From contig JALWNJ010000398.1 in assembly GCA_026995955.1 (NCBI GenBank), positions 1-9,564 of the forward strand: 9,564 nucleotides of DNA, read 5' to 3'. A model generated the notes under the pieces. It was not told the origin of the DNA. It did not search any database and saw only the letters and a program-made list of their open reading frames with translations. The DNA is from Gammaproteobacteria bacterium. Its GTDB lineage: Bacteria > Pseudomonadota > Gammaproteobacteria > J044. Both the position numbers and the translations under genes were made by a program. Shown one piece after another: positions 1-6,121 of this stretch. Position 1 is the first letter of the stretch; every line of letters starts with the position of its first letter.

Positions 1-1989
1 CCAGCTGTCGCGCAGCTCGTCGGTGGTGCCGGTCTTGCCCGCCAGGCGCCGATCCGGAAACTCGCTGGCCAGCCGCTTCGCCGTGCCGCGCCGGGTCACC
101 TGGTGCATGCCGTACAGCGTCAGGAAGGCCAGCCGGCTGTCCACCCACTGTTCCACCTTCAGCGGATAGCGCTGCTGCAGGTTCCCGGCCCGATCGGTGA
201 CTGCGCGGATGGCGCGCAGGGGCATCCGGTAGCCCTCGCTGGCCAGCACCGTGTACACCCGCGCCACCTCGAAGGGGGTCATCTCCACGCTGCCGAGCAG
301 CATCGACGGCAGGGGCCGCGCCCTCGGGCCGCCCAGGCGCTGCAGCCGTTCGGCCACGCGCGCCACGCCCACTTCCATGCCGACCCGTGCCGTGGCCAGG
401 TTCCAGGAATGCACCAGCGCCTCGATAAGCGGCACCCGGCCGTGGGCCTGGTGATCGTAGTTCTCGGGCCGCCACTCGCTGCCATCCGGCTGGCGCAGGC
501 GGATCGGCGCATCGTCCACCAGGGTGGCCCAGGTGTAGCGATCGGAATGCGACAGCGCCTCCTGGTACACCAGCGGCTTGATCAGAGAACCAATGGGGCG
601 GCGTGCCGACAGCGCCCGGTTGAATCCGGCAAAACGCGGATTGCGCCCGCCCACCAGCGCCTGCACCTCGCCATTGGCCAGACTTACCAGCACCAGGGCG
701 GCCTGCAATCCGCGACCTCTTGACCCGAGCGCCTTGAGCTGGCCGCGCACGGCCCGCTCCGCCGCGAGCTGATACAGCGGGTCCAGGGTGGTGAACACCA
801 TCAGCCCGGCACTGCGCAGCACCGACTCCGGATAGTCCCGATGCAGCTGCTGGCGCACCAGGTCGAGAAAGGCCGGGAACGGCGTGCGCGAGGGCGGCGG
901 GCGCTTCAGCACGCCCAGTGGCCGCTGCTTGAGCAACGCCAGTCGGTCTTCGGGAATCAGACCGTCGCGCGCCATGATCTCCAGCACCAGATTGCGCCGC
1001 TGCAGTGCGCGCCGGGGATGGCGGCGCGGGTTGTAGTAGGACGGCCCCTTGATCAGGGCAACCAGCAGGGCGATCTGTTCCGGCGCCAGCTCGTCCAGAC
1101 GCTTGCCGAAGTAGAACTGGCTGCCGAGACCGAAGCCGTGAATGGCGCTGTCGCCCGACTGACCCAGGTAGATCTCGTTGAGATAGGCCTCGAGGATGGC
1201 CTTCTTGTCGTAGTGCAGTTCCATCAGCAGCGCCATCAGCGCCTCGTTGGCCTTGCGCCACAGGCTGCGCTCGCCACTCAGGAAGTAGTTCTTCACCAGC
1301 TGCTGGGTCAGCGTGCTGCCGCCCTGCACCGTGCGCCCGGCGCGCAGGTTGGCGATCAGGGCACGGGCGATGGCCAGCGGTCGCACACCGTGATGCTGCC
1401 AGAAGGACTTGTCCTCCACCGCGATCAGCGTGTCCACCAGCAGCGGTGGCACCTGATCCAGGCGCACCAGCACCCGATCCTCGCGGCGTGCCGGATAGAT
1501 GTTGGCGATGAGCAGCGGCTCGACCCGCACGATGCCGCGGATGGGCTGGCCCGACACCGTTTCCAGCGCCATGATGCGCCCGCCGGCAAAGCGCAGACGC
1601 AAGCGCTGGGGTGGCTCCTCGCCATCCGGGAACAGGAAGCCGCGGGTGTGGATCAGCAGCCGGCCCGGCGCGCGGGCATAGGTTCCGGGCCGCGGGGCGC
1701 CGGCCTGGCTGCGATAGCGCAGCAGCTCCAGTTCACGCACCACATCCTCCGGGCCCAGGCGCTGACCGGCGTACAGCTCCAGGGGGCGTGCCAGCACCCG
1801 CGCCGGCAGGGCCCAGCGCTGCCCCTCGAAGGCGCGGGTGATGCGCATGTCGAGCCAGATGCTGTAACCGGCCAGCAACAGCAACAGGACCAGGGCCAGG
1901 CGCCACCCCAGGCCGCGCCGGGACGGGCTGCGGCCGGTCCGGTTGCCGGTCTTCCTGCGGGCGGGCCTGCGCCGGCGTCTGCCGCTCAC
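1..1989 (-). CDS. mrcB: Penicillin-binding protein 1B, bifunctional peptidoglycan glycosyltransferase/transpeptidase (3' end outside window)
   Basis: Class A penicillin-binding protein that polymerises lipid II into glycan strands and cross-links the peptides, anchored in the inner membrane and acting in the periplasm. I translated the whole minus frame and found no stop over 663 codons. Seen in order: a very basic cytoplasmic start (five Arg at residues 4-8), one membrane helix at about 29-46, a UB2H-like region at about 75-160 (WALPARVLARPLELY precedes it, as in MrcB), glycosyltransferase motifs VEDKSFWQHHG with catalytic Glu192 and QGGSTLTQQLVKN at 222-234, then the transpeptidase domain with SLIK (Ser468), SWN (528-530) and KTGT (652-655). 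The UB2H region and lack of a PBP1A-type insert favour PBP1B. The start chosen is GTG at 1989, preceded by a GGGGCG run; upstream ATGs are out of frame. About 100 residues after KTG are off the left edge. Its promoter should lie in the divergent region shared with the kinase-like gene. Confidence 0.95.
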   Translation of the reverse strand, partial: MSGRRRRRPARRKTGNRTGRSPSRRGLGWRLALVLLLLLAGYSIWLDMRITRAFEGQRWALPARVLARPLELYAGQRLGPEDVVRELELLRYRSQAGAPRPGTYARAPGRLLIHTRGFLFPDGEEPPQRLRLRFAGGRIMALETVSGQPIRGIVRVEPLLIANIYPARREDRVLVRLDQVPPLLVDTLIAVEDKSFWQHHGVRPLAIARALIANLRAGRTVQGGSTLTQQLVKNYFLSGERSLWRKANEALMALLMELHYDKKAILEAYLNEIYLGQSGDSAIHGFGLGSQFYFGKRLDELAPEQIALLVALIKGPSYYNPRRHPRRALQRRNLVLEIMARDGLIPEDRLALLKQRPLGVLKRPPPSRTPFPAFLDLVRQQLHRDYPESVLRSAGLMVFTTLDPLYQLAAERAVRGQLKALGSRGRGLQAALVLVSLANGEVQALVGGRNPRFAGFNRALSARRPIGSLIKPLVYQEALSHSDRYTWATLVDDAPIRLRQPDGSEWRPENYDHQAHGRVPLIEALVHSWNLATARVGMEVGVARVAERLQRLGGPRARPLPSMLLGSVEMTPFEVARVYTVLASEGYRMPLRAIRAVTDRAGNLQQRYPLKVEQWVDSRLAFLTLYGMHQVTRRGTAKRLASEFPDRRLAGKTGTTDELRDSW

Positions 1990-2086
1990 GGCAGCGCCCC
2001 GCGGATCACGGCATGGCGCATGAGGCGGGTTTTCTTTATCCTTGCGGGCTTTCGCATGCGCATATTCTACAGGTACAGGCAACGAG
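1990..2086. promoter_or_regulatory. Divergent intergenic region with overlapping candidate -10 boxes
   Basis: These 97 bases separate mrcB (leftward) from the kinase-like gene (rightward) and must hold at least one promoter. On the plus strand TATTCT at 2063-2068 is a possible -10, with a poor -35 (TTGCGG at 2042-2047, spacing 15). On the minus strand TAGAAT, read from 2069 to 2064, is a 5/6 match to the -10 consensus, with no convincing -35. The two boxes overlap, so if both are used the two polymerases would compete. A palindrome CGCATGCG lies beside them at 2053-2060. This is a pattern reading only; no start site is known. Confidence 0.35.
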
Positions 2087-3643
2087 ATGAGCGAACAGCC
2101 GCAAGACCAGCAGACCCTGTTGCAGGCCCTGCGCGATCCCGCGCGCTACCCGCACCCGGTGACCGGCCCCGAGGTAGTGGAGACCCACATCTCCACCGTG
2201 TTCCTGACCGGCGACTACGCCTACAAGATCAAGAAGCCCGTGGACTTCGGCTTTCTCGACTTCTCCACCCTGGAAAAGCGACGCCACTTCTGCGAGGAGG
2301 AACTGCGACTCAATACGCGCCTGGCCCCGGCCCTGTACCTGGAGGTGGTGCCCATCACCGGCACCCCCGAGGCACCCGAACTGGACGGCAGCGGCGAACC
2401 CATCGAATACGCGGTGAAGATGCGCCAGTTCGACCAGTCGCAACTGTTCGACCGGCTGCTGGCCGAGGATGCCGTCGATGCCTCCCTGATGCGCCGCGTG
2501 GCCGAGATCCTGGCCGATTTCCACCAGCGTGCCGCCGTGGCCGGTGCCGACACGCCCTACGGCACCCCGGAAGCCGTGTTCGCCCCCATGGCGCAGAACT
2601 TCGAGCAGTTGCGGGGCCTCATCGACGATCCGGAACGCCTGAAGCAACTGGCGTGCCTGGAGGACTGGACCCGGCGCCGCTTCGATGAGCTGCGCCCCCT
2701 CATCGAGCGACGCAAGGCTGAAGGCCATGTGCGCGAGTGTCACGGCGACGTTCATCTCGGCAACATCGCCCTGGTCGATGGCGAGGTCACTCTCTTCGAC
2801 GGCATCGAGTTCAACGACTTCTTCCGCTGGGGCGATGTGATAAGCGAGATGGCCTTCCTCACCATGGACCTCGACGACCGCGGCCGTCACGACCTCTCCG
2901 CCGTGGTCCTCGACACCTGGCTCGGCGCCACCGGCGACTACGAAGGGGTGCGCCTGCTGCGGTTCTACCAGGTGTACCGGGCCATGGTGCGCGCCAAGGT
3001 GGCGAGCTTCCGCCTGGCCCAGCCGGGGCTGGAAGCCCACGAGCGCGAGGCGGTACTGGCCAGTTTCCAGAGCTATGCCGATCTGGCCGAGCGCTACACG
3101 CAGCCGGAGACGCCGAAACTGGTGCTGATGAACGGCGTCTCCGGCGCCGGCAAGAGCCATGTCAGCGCCCGACTCGCCGAGCGCATGGGCGCCGTGCGCC
3201 TGCGTTCCGATGTCGAGCGCAAGCGCCTGGCCGGGCTGCGTCCGGAGCAGTCCGCGTCCGCCGAGCCTGGCACCGGGCTGTACGGCCCCGGGATGACGGA
3301 ACGCACCTATGCCCGCCTGCACGAGATCAGCCGCTGGCTGCTCAACGAGGGCCTGCCGGTGATCGTCGATGCCACCTTCCTCACCCGCGCCCAACGCGAC
3401 CACTTCCGCGATCTGCCGGTCGCGCCGGTGATCCTGCGCGTGGAGGCCGACGAGGACACCCTGCGCCGACACATCGAGGAACGCGCCCGGATCGGCGGCG
3501 ATCCCTCCGATGCCGACCTGCGCGTGCTGGAGACACAACTGGCCAGCGAGGAGCCCCCGGGTGATGACGAGCCCTGCCTGCGCATGCAGTGGGACGCCCC
3601 CCTGCCCGAAGCGTTGTTTTCGCGGGACCGGAGGGCATGCTAA
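2087..3643 (+). CDS. Two-domain protein: aminoglycoside-phosphotransferase-like kinase fused to a P-loop (AAA/zeta-like) kinase
   Basis: A 518-residue cytoplasmic protein of the COG2187 plus COG0645 fusion type, commonly annotated as bifunctional aminoglycoside phosphotransferase/ATP-binding protein; Mycobacterium Rv2004c has this layout. Residues 1 to about 330 carry the phosphotransferase fold: a probable ATP lysine in YKIKKP (Lys47), the catalytic loop HGDVHLGN (219-226) and the metal-binding segment DGIE (238-241). Residues about 343-518 form a nucleotide kinase with Walker A GVSGAGKS (350-357) and a following RSDVERKR (373-380). Both active sites look intact. The substrate is unknown; the family name does not show that it modifies aminoglycosides. 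An earlier in-frame TTG at 2042 would add 15 residues, but ATG at 2087 is preferred: the known family begins about here, and AGG at 2077-2079 could serve as a weak ribosome site. It opens a run of four plus-strand genes. Confidence 0.9.
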   Translation: MSEQPQDQQTLLQALRDPARYPHPVTGPEVVETHISTVFLTGDYAYKIKKPVDFGFLDFSTLEKRRHFCEEELRLNTRLAPALYLEVVPITGTPEAPELDGSGEPIEYAVKMRQFDQSQLFDRLLAEDAVDASLMRRVAEILADFHQRAAVAGADTPYGTPEAVFAPMAQNFEQLRGLIDDPERLKQLACLEDWTRRRFDELRPLIERRKAEGHVRECHGDVHLGNIALVDGEVTLFDGIEFNDFFRWGDVISEMAFLTMDLDDRGRHDLSAVVLDTWLGATGDYEGVRLLRFYQVYRAMVRAKVASFRLAQPGLEAHEREAVLASFQSYADLAERYTQPETPKLVLMNGVSGAGKSHVSARLAERMGAVRLRSDVERKRLAGLRPEQSASAEPGTGLYGPGMTERTYARLHEISRWLLNEGLPVIVDATFLTRAQRDHFRDLPVAPVILRVEADEDTLRRHIEERARIGGDPSDADLRVLETQLASEEPPGDDEPCLRMQWDAPLPEALFSRDRRAC

Positions 3644-3682
3644 CCTCAGGAAAACCTCGCCCAACGATAACCCGCAAGGATC

Positions 3683-3688
3683 AAGGAG
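3683..3688 (+). promoter_or_regulatory. Strong ribosome binding site AAGGAG deciding the start of the DUF4412-like gene
   Basis: AAGGAG lies five bases before ATG 3694. The reading frame stays open upstream to 3589, overlapping the previous gene, but this site and the signal peptide that begins exactly at 3694 fix the start. Confidence 0.8.
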
Positions 3689-3693
3689 TCTCC

Positions 3694-4539
3694 ATGCGCC
3701 GACAAACCCTTCTCGCTATCACCGGCCTCCTGTTCGCAGGCTTGTGCTCGTCCTCTGCCCTGCTGGCCGACGCCACGCTTACCTTCAGCGACAGCCGCAG
3801 CCCGGAGCAGACCAGCTTCCTGATCCATGACGGCCGCATCCTGATGCAGGGCCAGGGACGCGACGGCTCCAAGTTCTCCTCCATCTACGACAGCCGCAAG
3901 CACCATTTCCTGATGATCGATCATGGCCACAGGCAGTACTATGTGATGGACGAGAACACCCTGAACCGTCAGATGCAGCTCATGGATCAGGCCAAGGCCA
4001 TGATGCGCCGCCAGATGGAGGCCAGGCTGAAGGAAATGCCAGACGAGCAGCGCAAGATGATGGAACAGCGCATGAAGGCGATGTTCGAGCCGCCGAAGAC
4101 GCCCCCGGCACCGAAGATCGAGGTACAGGCCACGGGCGAGCGCAAGGAGGTCAACGGCATCCCCTGTCGCGTCTATCGCATCCTCGCCGACGGCAAGCCG
4201 CAACGCGAGACCTGCGTGGCCAAACCCTCCGACCTGGGCCTGGCCAGCGATGACTACGACGCCCTGCGCAGCATGTTCCGCTACATGAGCAAAATGGCCG
4301 ACCGATTCTCGCAGCACATGGGCGCCGCGTCGCGTCAGAACACCGCCGAGCTGATGACCCGCATCGACGGCGTGCCGGTCGCCATGCGTCATCTGACCCA
4401 GGGTTACGAATCACGCCTCGAGGGCCTGTCCACCGATGCCCTCGACCCGAGCCTGTTCGAGGTGCCGACCGGCTTTCGCAAGGTCGATCCGGTTGCCGAG
4501 ATGCAGAAACACATGCCGGGGGCCGCTGGCCGGCGGTGA
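3694..4539 (+). CDS. Exported DUF4412-like protein with a methionine-rich helical segment
   Basis: A 281-residue protein predicted to be secreted to the periplasm. A Sec signal peptide (basic MRR, hydrophobic core, cleavage about ALLA|DA, residues 25/26) is clear; the Cys at 18 is not in a proper lipobox, so a lipoprotein is unlikely. The mature part starts with a beta-rich stretch (about 26-85), followed by a long charged helix with 11 Met between residues 85 and 130 and a Pro-rich break (PPKTPPAP). A second beta section then carries VNGIPCRVYRI and a later Cys; Cys158 and Cys174 could form a disulfide. The overall pattern, especially the GIPCRVY region, resembles the DUF4412 family, whose function is not known. 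It lies 50 bases after the kinase-like gene and 15 before the NlpC/P60 gene, so it is probably co-transcribed. Metal binding or a chaperone-like role for the Met-rich helix would be guesswork. Confidence 0.8.
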   Translation: MRRQTLLAITGLLFAGLCSSSALLADATLTFSDSRSPEQTSFLIHDGRILMQGQGRDGSKFSSIYDSRKHHFLMIDHGHRQYYVMDENTLNRQMQLMDQAKAMMRRQMEARLKEMPDEQRKMMEQRMKAMFEPPKTPPAPKIEVQATGERKEVNGIPCRVYRILADGKPQRETCVAKPSDLGLASDDYDALRSMFRYMSKMADRFSQHMGAASRQNTAELMTRIDGVPVAMRHLTQGYESRLEGLSTDALDPSLFEVPTGFRKVDPVAEMQKHMPGAAGRR

Positions 4540-4554
4540 CGCGGGAGTCCCGGT

Positions 4555-5028
4555 ATGCGGCGCCGTGCACTGCTTCTGCTGATGCCGGCCCTTCTGCTGG
4601 CCGGCTGTGCCGGTGCGCCCGAACGCGGCCGCCACGCCCGCGTGCAGCCCGACGCGCAACGGGCCCGCGTGGTGCAGGTGGCGCATGCCCAGATCGGCCA
4701 TCCCTATCGCTATGGCGGGTCCGACCCGCGCCATGGCTTCGACTGCAGCGGACTGGTGTACTACAGCCACCGCGCGGCCGGCCTGGACATCCCGCGCACC
4801 GCGCGCGAGCAGCTGCGCCGGGGGCGCCCCGTCAGCAGCCGCCACCTCCAACCGGGTGATCTGCTGTTCTTCTCCGTCACCGGCAGACCCGACCATGTCG
4901 CCCTCTATCTGGGTGACGGGCGTTTCGTCCATGCCCCTTCCCGTGGCAAGCGGGTGACCACCGAACGCCTGGACAACCCCTGGTGGCGCCGCCGGCTGGT
5001 CGCCATTCGCAGCTTCCTGGCACCCTGA
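4555..5028 (+). CDS. NlpC/P60 family lipoprotein, predicted peptidoglycan endopeptidase
   Basis: A 157-residue lipoprotein predicted to cut peptide stems of peptidoglycan in the periplasm. The N-terminus is a lipoprotein signal with lipobox LAGC, so Cys18 should be lipidated. After a short basic linker (19-36) comes a single NlpC/P60 domain. Its catalytic Cys64 is in FDCSGLV, preceded by the usual YRYGGSDP; His114 is in DHVALYLG and His126 in FVHAPSRGK, completing the family's Cys-His-His set. The length and layout match small Spr/NlpC-type enzymes, with no extra SH3 or LysM module. The start is supported by GGGAG at 4543-4547, seven bases before the ATG. It follows the DUF4412-like gene by 15 bases and precedes the CCA-like gene by 4, so an operon is likely. 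Residue Asp after the lipid Cys is absent (Ala19 instead), which by the usual rule favours outer-membrane sorting. Confidence 0.93.
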   Translation: MRRRALLLLMPALLLAGCAGAPERGRHARVQPDAQRARVVQVAHAQIGHPYRYGGSDPRHGFDCSGLVYYSHRAAGLDIPRTAREQLRRGRPVSSRHLQPGDLLFFSVTGRPDHVALYLGDGRFVHAPSRGKRVTTERLDNPWWRRRLVAIRSFLAP

Positions 5029-5032
5029 GCCC

Positions 5033-5755
5033 ATGACGATTCGGCGCTACCTGGTCGGCAAGGCCGTTCGCAACCGCCTGCTGGATCTCCCCGAGGGGCC
5101 GCGCGACTGGGTCTTTACCGGCGCCGGCAGCCTGGCACAGGCACTCGGGCAGAGCGGCTTCACACCGGGGCCGGAGGACCGGGTACGGATTGCCCGTCGC
5201 GGCACGGCAGTGGACGGGGTGCTGCACATCGAAGAAACGCCGGATGCCACCATTGAAGACGAACTGGCGCTTGCCGACCTCGGCATCCACGCCCTGGCCA
5301 TGGACGAAAACGGGCATCTCATCGACCCCTTCGGCGGCGAGGAGCAGCTTCGGGATGGCCTGCTGCGCCATGCCTCGCCGTGGTTCGCGCACCAGCCGGC
5401 CCATGTCCTGTCCCTGGCCGTGACCGGAGCCGAGCTGGCCCGCTGGGGCTTCCATGTCGCCCACGGTACCTACGGTCTGCTCAAGCGCATGGCACGCGAT
5501 GACCGTCTTGCCACGCTGTCGCGGGCCCGCGTCGTCGAGGCCATGAACGCTGCGCTGGAGCAGGACCGACCGGGCGAATTCTTCCGTATCCTGCATCGCT
5601 GCGGAGCCCTGGCCGTGCTGCTGCCGGAGCTCGATGCGTGTTTTGAGGATGCGCCCAGTCATGGCAAGCACCATCTGCCCGATCCCTTGGCCCGGCTCGA
5701 TGCACTGGAGACCGATAAAAGGAAACAGGTGCTGGCACCGTGGTTACAAGCCTGA
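5033..5755 (+). CDS. Short CCA-adding-enzyme homologue with eroded active site, probable pseudoenzyme
   Basis: A 240-residue homologue of the N-terminal half of bacterial CCA tRNA nucleotidyltransferase (E. coli Cca is about 412 residues). Compared by memory with Cca, the frame is recognisable: YLVGKAVRNRLLDLP (6-20) for YLVGGAVRDALLGLP, PRDWVFTG (23-30) for DRDWVVVG, LADLGIHALAMDENG (80-94) for RRDLTINALAQDDNG, IDPFGG (97-102), and CGALAVLLPELDACF near the end. Key positions are changed: GG to GK, VRD to VRN, the first metal Asp to Pro23 (Asp25 is kept), RRD to LAD, and the EDPxRVLR motif to HQPAHVLS. It stops before the HD phosphohydrolase domain. Nucleotide addition therefore looks impossible, yet the frame is open and codon use matches its neighbours, which argues for a maintained non-enzymatic role. 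No good ribosome site precedes ATG 5033; the four-base gap suggests coupling to the NlpC/P60 gene. Function unknown. Confidence 0.85.
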   Translation: MTIRRYLVGKAVRNRLLDLPEGPRDWVFTGAGSLAQALGQSGFTPGPEDRVRIARRGTAVDGVLHIEETPDATIEDELALADLGIHALAMDENGHLIDPFGGEEQLRDGLLRHASPWFAHQPAHVLSLAVTGAELARWGFHVAHGTYGLLKRMARDDRLATLSRARVVEAMNAALEQDRPGEFFRILHRCGALAVLLPELDACFEDAPSHGKHHLPDPLARLDALETDKRKQVLAPWLQA

Positions 5756-6121
5756 AATCAGAATCCGCCTGAAGTAACTTCCCGATTAGAAAACATCAGG
5801 AAAAACTCCTTGCATGCACAAAATTGGTGCAGCGTCGTCTTTCAATACCAATTCCCATTCAAACAGACCATCTGGTTAACCCATAATGGACTAAAGGACA
5901 TTGATAGCGCTTTTGATTTGTTCTTTAATGCTGTAAAGAATAACAATCTCTCCCACACCACATCTCATGAAGATGCCGACAAACTGGAAATGCATGCACT
6001 CGCCCCTGCATCGTGCGTCTAGGAGTAATCAGCTCGATGGATCACAAGTCATATTAGGACTAGATCTATTTCTTGCCCACCGGTTCGCGCCGCGGGTTTG
6101 GTTGCTCTGCGGAAATCTCCC
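5756..6121. other. AT-rich intergenic leader upstream of the sensor phosphodiesterase gene
   Basis: This 366-base stretch holds no gene I can support. Its composition differs sharply from the left flank (by hand count, 20 of 60 bases are G or C at 5881-5940, against 48 of 60 at 4621-4680). It contains a candidate sigma70 promoter, two identical TGCATGCAC words (5811-5819 and 5991-5999), the palindrome TAGATCTA (6061-6068) and a small imperfect repeat GAAGTAACTTC after the previous stop. An open frame of 70 codons beginning with TTG at 5810 overlaps the promoter and resembles nothing I know. AGGAG at 6021 followed by ATG 6037 encodes only six residues. I see no clear terminator for the upstream operon. 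Confidence 0.6.
5901..5929 (+). promoter_or_regulatory. Candidate sigma70 promoter for the sensor phosphodiesterase
   Basis: TTGATA (5901-5906) and TTTAAT (5924-5929) each match 5 of 6 consensus bases and are separated by exactly 17 bases. Transcription would start near 5936 and give a leader of about 185 bases before ATG 6122. The AT-rich context makes chance matches more likely; a second, weaker pair (TTCAAA 5858-5863, CATAAT 5882-5887, spacing 18) lies just upstream. Confidence 0.45.

Noticed and set aside
841..2688. Long plus-strand open frame opposite mrcB and running into the kinase-like gene
   Set aside because: It is antisense to a clear PBP1B with all motifs, rich in Gln, His, Arg and Pro as expected from a GC-rich shadow frame, and overlaps the start of another well-supported gene.
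2036..3664. 542-codon minus-strand open frame opposite the kinase-like gene
   Set aside because: The plus strand encodes recognisable HGDxHxxN and Walker A motifs; the minus product has no recognisable domain and the low-complexity look of a GC-rich shadow.
3646..4392. 248-codon minus-strand open frame opposite the DUF4412-like gene
   Set aside because: The plus strand has a ribosome site, signal peptide and family-like pattern; the antisense product shows none of these.
5811..5999. Possible miniature transposable element bounded by the TGCATGCAC repeats
   Set aside because: The sequences just inside the two repeats are not inverted copies of each other, so there are no terminal inverted repeats to support a MITE.
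5810..6022. 70-codon open frame starting with TTG in the AT-rich leader
   Set aside because: No recognisable family, rare start codon, weak ribosome site, and it spans the best promoter candidate. A run of this length is not surprising, but a small lineage-specific protein cannot be excluded.
6037..6057. Six-codon mini frame (MDHKSY) after AGGAG
   Set aside because: Spacing of 11 bases from AGGAG is long and nothing shows it is translated; it is mentioned only as a possible leader peptide.
5930..6121. Cyclic-di-GMP riboswitch in the phosphodiesterase leader
   Set aside because: I could not find the conserved GEMM core or its tetraloop and receptor pattern by eye.
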